Below, piece by piece: positions 1 to 5,369 of a stretch of 9,002 nt of DNA (its first letter is position 1; the number at the start of each line of letters is the position of its first letter). The notes under the pieces are model-generated. The model made no database searches. It saw only the letters and a program-made list of their open reading frames with translations, and was not told the DNA's origin. The stretch is from NCBI GenBank assembly GCA_035651635.1, contig DASRFK010000259.1, positions 1-9,002 on the forward strand, written 5' to 3'. Origin of the DNA: JANXQE01 sp035651635 (GTDB taxonomy: Bacteria > Verrucomicrobiota > Verrucomicrobiia > Limisphaerales > UBA8199). Both the position numbers and the translations under genes were made by a program.

Positions 1-135
1 TGCTTACGTTATTCCAGTCGATTGCCGGGATGCCCCGCACGGGCGCGTCCTTAGAAAGGCTCGAGCCGTGTGAAGGGAAACTTTCACGCACGGTTCTTAG
101 GGGGGTGTGGGCGGGTTAACCGCCTGCACCTACCC
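1..135 (+). mobile_element. 3' end of a group II intron (partial)
   Basis: The left edge carries the last part of a group II self-splicing retroelement, read on the plus strand. It is recognised from a canonical domain V (63-96), a short TTA joiner and a domain VI-like hairpin (about 100-135). Domain VI has an unpaired A candidate at 128, the expected branch point. The 3' splice site is not certain: CCTAC ending at 133 fits the usual terminal AY, while 135-136 fits the usual distance of 7-8 nt from the branch A. Domains I-IV and any intron-encoded reverse transcriptase lie left of the window. Bases 1-62 are probably the end of domain IV or the tail of the maturase gene; no frame there shows a recognisable reverse transcriptase end. 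The intron is antiparallel to all protein genes here. Element identity is well supported; exact end and intron class are not. Confidence 0.87.
63..96 (+). ncRNA. Group II intron domain V catalytic hairpin
   Basis: This 34-nt hairpin has every hallmark of domain V, the catalytic core of group II introns. The lower stem pairs 63-70 with 89-96 and contains the AGC catalytic triad at 64-66. A two-nucleotide bulge (C87, G88) follows. The upper stem pairs 71-76 with 81-86 and is capped by a GAAA tetraloop at 77-80. The only non-Watson-Crick pairs are G65-U94 and G75-U82. The length, bulge position and tetraloop match the family consensus exactly, so a chance hairpin is very unlikely. Confidence 0.93.
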
Positions 136-220
136 GGTGCATGAGCAGCACTTGCACACCTCTCTGCTTTTCCTACGGTGTCCGCCCGGAGCGGCTGCAC
201 TCGCCGTTCGACCAAATTGT

Positions 221-490
221 GAGCGGAGCGAGCCGGACTGAAGTCCTGTAAGGACGATGAGAAAATAGCCCAGGCCCAGCGAGGCACGAGCGCCGGCCTG
301 GGTAAGAGGCACAAAATGATTCCCTCTCTTTTTCCAATCTGGTTTGGCGCGCCCGGGCGCGCCAAACCAGATTGGAAAAAGAGAGGTTGGGCGGTGGGTG
401 GCGGTTTACCCAGGGCGGCGGCCTCGGCGGCCTGGCCCTGGGCTATTTCTCGTCGTTCTTACAGGACTTCGGTTGGGCTCGCTGCGCTCG
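221..490. repeat. Diverged inverted repeat of an interspersed-type element
   Basis: Two copies of one sequence module face each other. Read outward from the centre, the left copy (minus strand, 354 down to 221) and right copy (plus strand, 355 to 490) share, in the same order, an identical 32-bp start, a TTACCCAGG block, a CCTGGGCTATTT block, a CTTACAGGACTTC block and a GCTCGCT-CGCTC end. Between these blocks they have substitutions and small indels. That shared order means two related element copies, not chance symmetry. The GTCCTTACAGGAC part of the left copy is itself a small hairpin. The mobile or regulatory nature of the module is inferred. Confidence 0.8.
323..386. repeat. Perfect 64-bp palindrome, no spacer
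   Basis: Every base from 323 to 354 pairs with its partner from 355 to 386, giving 32-bp perfect arms with no loop; pairing fails at the next position (C322 against T387). The centre is CCCGGG, and the octamer GGCGCGCC occurs on each side (346-353 and 356-363). The outer arm parts are AT-richer (TTTTTCC and GGAAAAA). The DNA could extrude a cruciform and any RNA across it would form a very stable hairpin. It is the junction of the larger, diverged inverted repeat at 221-490. Confidence 0.95.
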
Positions 491-533
491 GGTAGTTGGG
501 GAACGACCAAGATATCCGACCGCCGAAAGCGAG

Positions 534-588
534 CGGCGCTCGTTCCTCGCTTTGGCTATTATCTTGCCGGTCCTCCGGGGCTCCGGAT
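534..588 (+). repeat. Third, diverged repeat module copy
   Basis: The run GGCGCTCGTTCCTCGCT followed by TTGGCTATTATCT closely matches the reverse complement of the left copy near 255-295 (GGCGCTCGTGCCTCGCT, then GGGCTATTTTCT). In the place of the TCCTTACAGGACT block it carries TCCTCCGGGGCT, which can also fold. It is therefore a further module of the same kind, in direct orientation relative to the right-hand copy at 355-490. The boundaries are approximate. Confidence 0.6.
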
Positions 589-665
589 GGACTACTCGGT
601 GAAGCAAGGATCTCAGAACGGGGTCGGTTCCGCATAACCGCATGAAATGCCAAACGCATGAAGAC

Positions 666-683
666 GCCCGCCGTCCGGCGGGC
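666..683 (-). terminator. GC-rich hairpin downstream of recD2, possible terminator
   Basis: GCCCGCC and GGCGGGC form a perfect 7-bp stem around a 4-nt loop, starting 94 nt downstream of the recD2 stop in the minus-strand transcript. It is the only compact strong stem between that stop and the repeat modules, so it may end the asd-recD2 transcript. No T-run follows on the minus strand (TCTTCAT instead), so it is not a classical intrinsic terminator. Confidence 0.3.
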
Positions 684-776
684 AGCTGCGGCACAATTCC
701 GCCTCCTTTACCCGCGCAGCGTAAAAAAGCTGGTGCGCCAAAAAGCAAATTCCTGAAGACTTCCAGCCCGGCCAGC

Positions 777-2975
777 TCACTCCCGAAGCCGGCTGAGCAG
801 TCCGGAAAAACGGCGCTCGGTTCGGTTATTGCCCACGGCGATGGCCAGCGCCTTGGGCTGGCCGATCAGCACCACCAGCTTCCTGGCCCGGGTCAGCCCG
901 GTATAGATCAAATTCCGTTGCAACAGGATAAACTGCTGCGTGCAGACTGGCATGACCACTACGGGAAACTCCGAGCCTTGCGATTTGTGCACCGTGATGG
1001 CGTAAGCCAGTGAAAGTTCATCCAGCTCGCCAAATGAATAGGTCACCGGCCGATCCTCGAAATTGACCGTGAGTTCCTGCTCATCGAGATCAATCTTGCC
1101 AATCTGCCCGATGTCGCCGTTGAACACACCTTTGTCATAATCGTTTGCCGTCTGGATCACTTTATCTCTAACCCGAAAATGCCAACCGAAGCGTTCGACG
1201 TGCGGCTCGTGCTCGCGAACGGGGTTCAATTCCTCTTGCAGGCGCAGGTTCAGTTCGCGGACACCTAACGAACCGCGGTTCATCGGGCTGAGCACCTGGA
1301 CGTCACGGAAGGGATCAAAGCGGAATTTCTTTACCACGCGCTCTTTGACCACTTCGATCAGAGTTTCCGCGATGCGCTCCGGTTCGTTGCGCTCGATAAA
1401 GAAGAAATCCGAGTCGGCTGCGTCAGCCGCTGGTTCCGGGAGCAGGCCCTGGTTGATGCGGTGGGCATTGGTGATAATGCGGCTGTGCGCCGCTTGCCGG
1501 AACACTTCCGTCAGTCGCGCCACCGGGATCACCCGGCTATCGATGAGCTGTCGCAGTACCATGCCCGGTCCGACCGAAGGCAGCTGATCGACGTCGCCCA
1601 CCAGCAACAAACTCGCGTCGCGCGGCAAGGCCCGCAGCAAGTGGTTCATCAACACCACATCAACCATGGAAGTCTCATCCAACACGAGCAGATCGCAGTT
1701 GAGCGGATGCGTTTCGTTGCGCTGGAACCCGCTCCTGCCTGCCTCGACTTCGAGCAGGCGGTGTATGGTTTTGGCCTCGATTCCGGCCGATTCGGACAAC
1801 CGTTTGGCCGCCCGCCCGGTGGGGGCGCAAAGCTGGCACTTAACTTTCTTGGCCCGCAGGATCGCCAGAATGGCTTTGACCAGCGTGGTTTTGCCGACGC
1901 CCGGTCCGCCAGTGATAATCAGGACTCTGCTGGTTAATGCTTGGATCAACGCGAGCCGCTGACTCGAGGCCAGCGCCTGACCGGTCCGTTGTTCATACCA
2001 GACCACTGCCTTTTCAACATCGATCGTTGGATAAGATGCCGGCAAGGCGCTCAGTCGTTTGAGCCGCGCCGCCACTCCTTCTTCGGCCGTCCTCAGCGCG
2101 GGCAGATAAACCAGATCCTCACCGCCGACAGTTTCACGGACCAGTTGCTTTTCGCCGAGCGTGCGCTGCAAGGCCACTTCGAGGATTTCCTCACCAACGC
2201 CCAAAAGTTTGGCCGCTTCATCCTTCAGAAGTTGGATCGGCAATGCGCAGTGACCCTGGCCGGTGGCTTCGAGCAGGACATGCGCCAAGCCAGCGCAGGA
2301 GCGCAAAATCGAGTCATGCGGGATACCCATTTTCTGGGCGATCTGATCGGCCGTGCGGAACCCAATGCCTCGGATGTCCTGCGCCAGGACATAGGGATTT
2401 GCGCGCAGAGTTTCTACGGCGCTTTCGCCGTAGGTTTTGTAGATCCTCACCGCGCGGCTCGTCCCGACTCCATGGGAATGGAGGAAAACCATGATCTCGC
2501 GGATGACTTTTTGTTCGGCCCACGCCGCCTTGATCCGCCGACGCCGTTCCGGGCCGATACCTTCGACTTCCTCCAGCCGGGCGGAGTAGTTGTCGATAAT
2601 ATCAAAAATCCGCTCGCCGAATTTAGCCACCAGCTTGCCGGCGTACGCCGGGCCAATCCCCTTAACCATTCCGCTGGCCAGGTATTTTTCAATCCCTTCG
2701 CGCGTGGTCGGTGGTGTGCTCCGAAGCAGCTCGGCCCGGAACTGCAGCCCAAATTGACGATCTTGCGCCCAGCGGCCCTCGGCGGTTAACCATTCCCCGG
2801 CATTCACGGAAGGCAGCGCTCCGACCACCGTGACGAGGTCCCGGTGCCCGCGCGCTTTGACTTTCACCACACAAAACCCGTTGTCTTGATTGAAGAAAGT
2901 CACGCGCTCGATCAAGCCAGTGAGGCTCTCGGGCGGCGAGGTTTTGCTCTTTTCTTCGCTCAAGCGGATTGCCAT
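777..2975 (-). CDS. recD2: RecD2-type ATP-dependent 5'-3' DNA helicase
   Basis: A 732-residue superfamily 1B helicase of the RecD2/YrrC type, which unwinds DNA with 5'-3' polarity and acts in repair without RecBC. The N-terminal extension typical of RecD2 is present: an OB-like segment (about 18-85), then helix-hairpin-helix motifs around 103-120 (KGIGPAYAGKL), 134-148 (VEGIGPERRRRI) and 200-210 (IRGIGFRTAD). The motor motifs follow in order: Q339 region, Walker A GGPGVGKTT 356-364, Walker B VLDE 431-434, motif III GDVDQLPSVGPG 460-471, TEVFRQ 489-494, VHKSQGSEF 662-670 and YTGLTRARK 691-699. Length and motif set are complete, so it should be active. The ATG start gives a normal N-terminus; no clear Shine-Dalgarno lies upstream. 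It follows the 225-residue gene by 111 bp and may share its transcript. Confidence 0.95.
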   Translation of the reverse strand: MAIRLSEEKSKTSPPESLTGLIERVTFFNQDNGFCVVKVKARGHRDLVTVVGALPSVNAGEWLTAEGRWAQDRQFGLQFRAELLRSTPPTTREGIEKYLASGMVKGIGPAYAGKLVAKFGERIFDIIDNYSARLEEVEGIGPERRRRIKAAWAEQKVIREIMVFLHSHGVGTSRAVRIYKTYGESAVETLRANPYVLAQDIRGIGFRTADQIAQKMGIPHDSILRSCAGLAHVLLEATGQGHCALPIQLLKDEAAKLLGVGEEILEVALQRTLGEKQLVRETVGGEDLVYLPALRTAEEGVAARLKRLSALPASYPTIDVEKAVVWYEQRTGQALASSQRLALIQALTSRVLIITGGPGVGKTTLVKAILAILRAKKVKCQLCAPTGRAAKRLSESAGIEAKTIHRLLEVEAGRSGFQRNETHPLNCDLLVLDETSMVDVVLMNHLLRALPRDASLLLVGDVDQLPSVGPGMVLRQLIDSRVIPVARLTEVFRQAAHSRIITNAHRINQGLLPEPAADAADSDFFFIERNEPERIAETLIEVVKERVVKKFRFDPFRDVQVLSPMNRGSLGVRELNLRLQEELNPVREHEPHVERFGWHFRVRDKVIQTANDYDKGVFNGDIGQIGKIDLDEQELTVNFEDRPVTYSFGELDELSLAYAITVHKSQGSEFPVVVMPVCTQQFILLQRNLIYTGLTRARKLVVLIGQPKALAIAVGNNRTERRFSGLLSRLRE

Positions 2976-3086
2976 CGCCGATGCTAAGTGCGGGGCGTGA
3001 AATGGAAAGCGGGTTCCGCGACAGTTCTTTGAGCTTTTATCGAATGCGGGAACAAACAGCCCGCCCGCCGCCGGTCAATTGGCCGA

Positions 3087-3764
3087 TCAACTCCGGCTTT
3101 CTGCTCTGCGCGCTTCGAGTTGAGCCAGGCCTGCCTGCACCTCCGGGCGAGGCAGGTTACCCGCGATTAATGCGTCATCGGATTTGCCTTGGAGTCGATG
3201 ATAAAACGCGGCGCCGAATTCGAGCACGTCGCGATTTTGCGGCTGCTGCTCGAGGATCCCAAAAAGAGCGTCTTCCGCTTTGGCGAATGACCCCGACCGC
3301 TCATAATGCTGCATGAGCAGGGCTTGGGTTGCCAGAGGCAACGAGGCGTTAGCGAGGCCTTGCAAAAACGTTTCAACTCGCGGGACGAACTCCGGGAAAT
3401 CCGACATCTCTTCGCGAGCCAGCACACCCAGGAGCAAATTCAATCCCTTCAGGTAATAAGCCGCAGCTTCGCTCTCGTTGGCACGACCCGCCGCTATGTC
3501 CCCGGCTTCTTTGAGCAACGTGGTCACGATCAGCGTTTTCTCGCGCACCGCCAGGGTATTTTCACCGCGGATGAGCCGCGCTAACAACTCGGTTTCACTG
3601 AGCTCAAGGAGTTCGCGCGGGCTGGTGCCGGTCAATTGATGAAGTTCACCGCTCGTTAATTTCTGTGCCTCATCCCAAAGCTGCCCCTTTTGAAGCGAGC
3701 GGATGCGGGACAAGACGGCCAGAAACTCGGCCAGCATCCGCAGGAGGTAGTCGCGACGGATCAT
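3087..3764 (-). CDS. Conserved-type helical protein of unknown function (DUF6483-like)
   Basis: A 225-residue, soluble, almost wholly helical protein with no signal peptide or membrane segment. The opening MIRRDYLLRMLAEF and the DDALIAGNLPRPEV stretch near the C-terminus remind me of the DUF6483 family, whose members begin with a similar MI-x-x-DY-hydrophobic pattern; this is from memory and only moderately sure. Residues about 143-175 (ATQALLMQHYERSGSFAKAE and on) look like a tetratricopeptide-type helical pair, suggesting protein binding. No catalytic motif is visible, so I give no function. It starts with ATG 54 bp after the asd stop and probably shares the asd transcript; recD2 follows 111 bp later. 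Upstream of the ATG there is only a weak GAG as ribosome-binding signal. Confidence 0.75.
   Translation of the reverse strand: MIRRDYLLRMLAEFLAVLSRIRSLQKGQLWDEAQKLTSGELHQLTGTSPRELLELSETELLARLIRGENTLAVREKTLIVTTLLKEAGDIAAGRANESEAAAYYLKGLNLLLGVLAREEMSDFPEFVPRVETFLQGLANASLPLATQALLMQHYERSGSFAKAEDALFGILEQQPQNRDVLEFGAAFYHRLQGKSDDALIAGNLPRPEVQAGLAQLEARRAESRS
3130..3156. repeat. Short inverted repeat inside the 225-residue gene
   Basis: CCTGCCT (3130-3136) and AGGCAGG (3150-3156) form perfect 7-bp arms around a 13-nt loop. They fall within codons 203-212 of the gene, near its 3' end. It may be a short palindromic repeat tolerated in a coding sequence or simply a by-product of the encoded peptide. Confidence 0.4.
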
Positions 3765-3818
3765 TGCTCGAGCGCTTCAACCGGCTACACAAAAAAATCT
3801 GGAGAGCTGGAGCGCCGC

Positions 3819-4859
3819 CTACACCGCCAGGGCGGGCTCAGCGTGCGGCTTGGATTGCAGGAGCAGTTCCTCAGCAATCTGCACCGCGTTGAGCGCCGCG
3901 CCTTTGAGTAATTGGTCGCCCGACACCCAGAAGCACAAGCCGTTGTCCATCGCGCAATCCTTTCGGATACGTCCGACCGCGCAGTCATATTGCTCCGCCT
4001 GGTATAACGGCAAGGGATACTGATTTTTCCCCGGTTCATCCACCACTTGGAGGCCCGCCGCCCGCCGCAGCACCTCCCGCGCGGACTCAACGCTAACAGG
4101 TTTTTCGAACTCCGCGCTGACGGCGACGGAGTGCGCCCGGTAGACGGGGACGCGCACGCAGGTGACACTCGCCCGAAAATTCGGATGGTGCATTATCTTG
4201 CGCCCCTCGTTTTCCATCTTCATCTCTTCCTTGGTGTAGCCGCCGGGCAGGAACGAATCGACGTGGGGCAACACATTGAAGGCGATTTGGTGCGGATAAA
4301 CGTCTTTGGTGACCGGTTCGCCCCGCACGACCTGCTCGACCTGTCGTTCCAGTTCCGCGATGGCTTTGGCGCCGGTCCCCGAAACGGCTTGATAGCTGGA
4401 AGCGAAAATCCGTCGGCAACCGAATGCTGCGTGGAGGGGATAAAGCGCCATCAGCGTGATTGCGGTGGTGCAATTCGGATTGGCAATAATGCCTTTGTGC
4501 CAAAGGACATCCTCGGGATTGAGCTCGGGAATAACCAGCGGCACCTGATTGTCCATGCGAAACGCGCTGGAGTTGTCAATTACCACACAACCGCTCTGGG
4601 CCGCGATCGGCGCAAATTCCTTCGAAATGCTCCCCCCGGCGCTGAATAGCGCGATGTCGACTCCGGTGAAGCTGTCCTTCTTCAGTTCCGTGACGGTGTG
4701 CTGCTCGCCGCGAAACTTCAGCTTCTTGCCCGTTGACCGCGCGGAAGCCAACAACGTCAGTTTCCCCACGGGGAACTCCCGTTTTTCTAGGGTCTTGAGC
4801 ATCTCGACGCCGACCGCGCCAGTCGCGCCGACCACAGCCACATGCGGTCTCTGATTCAT
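3819..4859 (-). CDS. asd: Aspartate-semialdehyde dehydrogenase
   Basis: This enzyme reduces beta-aspartyl phosphate to aspartate semialdehyde with NADPH, the branch-point step to lysine/diaminopimelate, threonine and methionine. The 346-residue product has the Rossmann NADP-binding loop GATGAVG (11-17), SAGGS (73-77), NSSAFR (96-101), the catalytic cysteine in NPNC (Cys130), Gln157 in SYQAVSGTG, and Arg236/His243 in the RVPVYRAHS segment. The Arg-His spacing of seven matches the catalytic pair of characterised enzymes. All key residues are present and the length is normal. I chose ATG at 4859, giving MNQRPHVAVVGATG, rather than an in-frame TTG at 4901: the glycine loop then sits at the usual distance from the N-terminus, and the TTG is part of a promoter -35 box. 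The first gene of a likely asd-225 aa gene-recD2 transcript. Confidence 0.96.
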   Translation of the reverse strand: MNQRPHVAVVGATGAVGVEMLKTLEKREFPVGKLTLLASARSTGKKLKFRGEQHTVTELKKDSFTGVDIALFSAGGSISKEFAPIAAQSGCVVIDNSSAFRMDNQVPLVIPELNPEDVLWHKGIIANPNCTTAITLMALYPLHAAFGCRRIFASSYQAVSGTGAKAIAELERQVEQVVRGEPVTKDVYPHQIAFNVLPHVDSFLPGGYTKEEMKMENEGRKIMHHPNFRASVTCVRVPVYRAHSVAVSAEFEKPVSVESAREVLRRAAGLQVVDEPGKNQYPLPLYQAEQYDCAVGRIRKDCAMDNGLCFWVSGDQLLKGAALNAVQIAEELLLQSKPHAEPALAV

Positions 4860-4871
4860 ATAAAGGGCAGG

Positions 4872-4901
4872 AATATAGCGAAGAATCAGACGAAATGTCA
4901 A
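4872..4901 (-). promoter_or_regulatory. Sigma70-type promoter of asd
   Basis: On the minus strand a perfect -35 hexamer TTGACA (4901-4896) is followed after 18 nt by a -10 hexamer TATATT (4877-4872), five of six bases to consensus. Initiation about 7 nt downstream would fall near 4865, only some 6 nt before the asd ATG at 4859. The mRNA would thus be leaderless or nearly so, in keeping with the lack of a Shine-Dalgarno. Its position between the hairpin array and asd makes it the obvious promoter for asd and the genes behind it. Confidence 0.72.
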
Positions 4902-4944
4902 TGTGACTTCAGGGACATTCAGGGCAGACGCATCTAATTCTCGC

Positions 4945-5357
4945 GGTAGGGATGGCGCGCTGCGCCGTCCGCGCCGCGTTCAGCAGCGCAAGGCTGGAAT
5001 TCGAACGTACCTCCTCTCGCGTTCGTTCCGCCCGCTGGACGCGGGCGGGGACATCGCAGCGCGATGTCCCTACCTTCTTTCTCGCGGTAGGGATGGCGCG
5101 CTGCGCCGTCCGCGCCGCGTTCAGCGGCGCAAGGGCTGGAACGTGAACGTAGCTCCTCTCGCATTCGTTCCGCCCGCTGGACGCGGGCGGGGACATCTCA
5201 GCGCGATGTCCCTACCTTCTTTCTCGCGGTAGGGATGGCGCGCTGCGCCGTCCGCGCCGCGTTAGCGGCGCAAGGGCTGGAACGTGAACGTAGCTTCTCT
5301 CGCATTTGTTCCGCCCGCTGGACGCGGGCGGGGACATCGCAGCGCGATGTCCCTACC
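4945..5357. repeat. Three tandem copies of a 130-bp multi-hairpin repeat
   Basis: Three units, 4945-5074, 5086-5216 and 5228-5357 (130, 131 and 130 bp), are joined by two identical 11-bp linkers TTCTTTCTCGC. Each unit begins GGTAGGGA and ends TCCCTACC as part of an imperfect 20-bp terminal inverted repeat with 17 matches. Inside lie further hairpins: GGATGGCGC/GCGCCGTCC with a 3-nt loop; GCGCCGC/GCGGCGC (one mismatch in unit 1); CCGCCCGC/GCGGGCGG with a 5-nt loop; and GGGACATCGC/GCGATGTCCC with a 3-nt loop (one mismatch in unit 2). Units 2 and 3 differ at about four positions; unit 1 is more diverged. The structure fits a nonautonomous palindromic element (MITE- or REP-like) amplified in tandem. 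Open frames here are by-products. It fills most of the rhlE-asd gap. Confidence 0.93.
5331..5353 (-). terminator. Strong hairpin just after rhlE, possible transcript end
   Basis: A perfect 10-bp stem, GGGACATCGC with GCGATGTCCC around a 3-nt loop, begins 16 nt after the rhlE stop codon in the minus-strand transcript. It is the terminal hairpin of repeat unit 3. It could stop transcription or protect the 3' end of the mRNA, but no T-run follows (CGCCCGCG instead), so intrinsic termination is doubtful. Confidence 0.35.
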
Positions 5358-5369
5358 TCTCGGGCGGGA

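Larger units (their letters stand above)
136..776. other. Gene-free region of repeat modules
   Basis: This 641-bp stretch between the intron end and the recD2 stop codon has no convincing gene. Its short open frames on both strands translate repeat sequence, are rich in Arg/Gly/Pro, and show no family resemblance. It holds an inverted pair of repeat modules (221-490) around a perfect palindrome (323-386), a further direct copy (534-588), and a GC-rich hairpin (666-683). Bases 136-220 are 3' flank of the intron with nothing recognisable. In 600-665 the only structure seen is a short direct repeat, CGCATGAA, near 639 and 655. Confidence 0.7.

Noticed and set aside
84..637. Several small open frames on both strands (84-365 minus; 344-637 and 372-602 plus)
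   Set aside because: They translate the repeat modules and the palindrome; both strands give the same opening peptide because the DNA is palindromic, and no ribosome-binding site or family resemblance supports them.
443..748. Minus-strand open frame of 101 codons
   Set aside because: It runs across a repeat module and the GC-rich hairpin, is full of Arg/Pro/Gly, and resembles no family.
1941..2789. Plus-strand open frame of 282 codons
   Set aside because: It is antisense to recD2, whose motifs are complete; the long open frame is a by-product of GC-rich codon use.
2976..3086. Promoter for recD2 in the 111-bp gap
   Set aside because: A TTGACC and a GATAAA can be seen on the minus strand but not at a workable spacing, so I do not call a promoter.
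4047..4649. Plus-strand open frame of 200 codons
   Set aside because: It is antisense to asd, which has all catalytic residues.
4860..4901. Longer asd N-terminus starting at TTG (4901)
   Set aside because: The extra 14 residues are not typical of the family, the ATG at 4859 puts the nucleotide-binding loop at the normal place, and the TTG belongs to the TTGACA -35 box.
4945..5357. CRISPR array
   Set aside because: The repeated unit is about 130 bp and the 11-bp linkers are identical, so there are no unique spacers; no cas genes are present.
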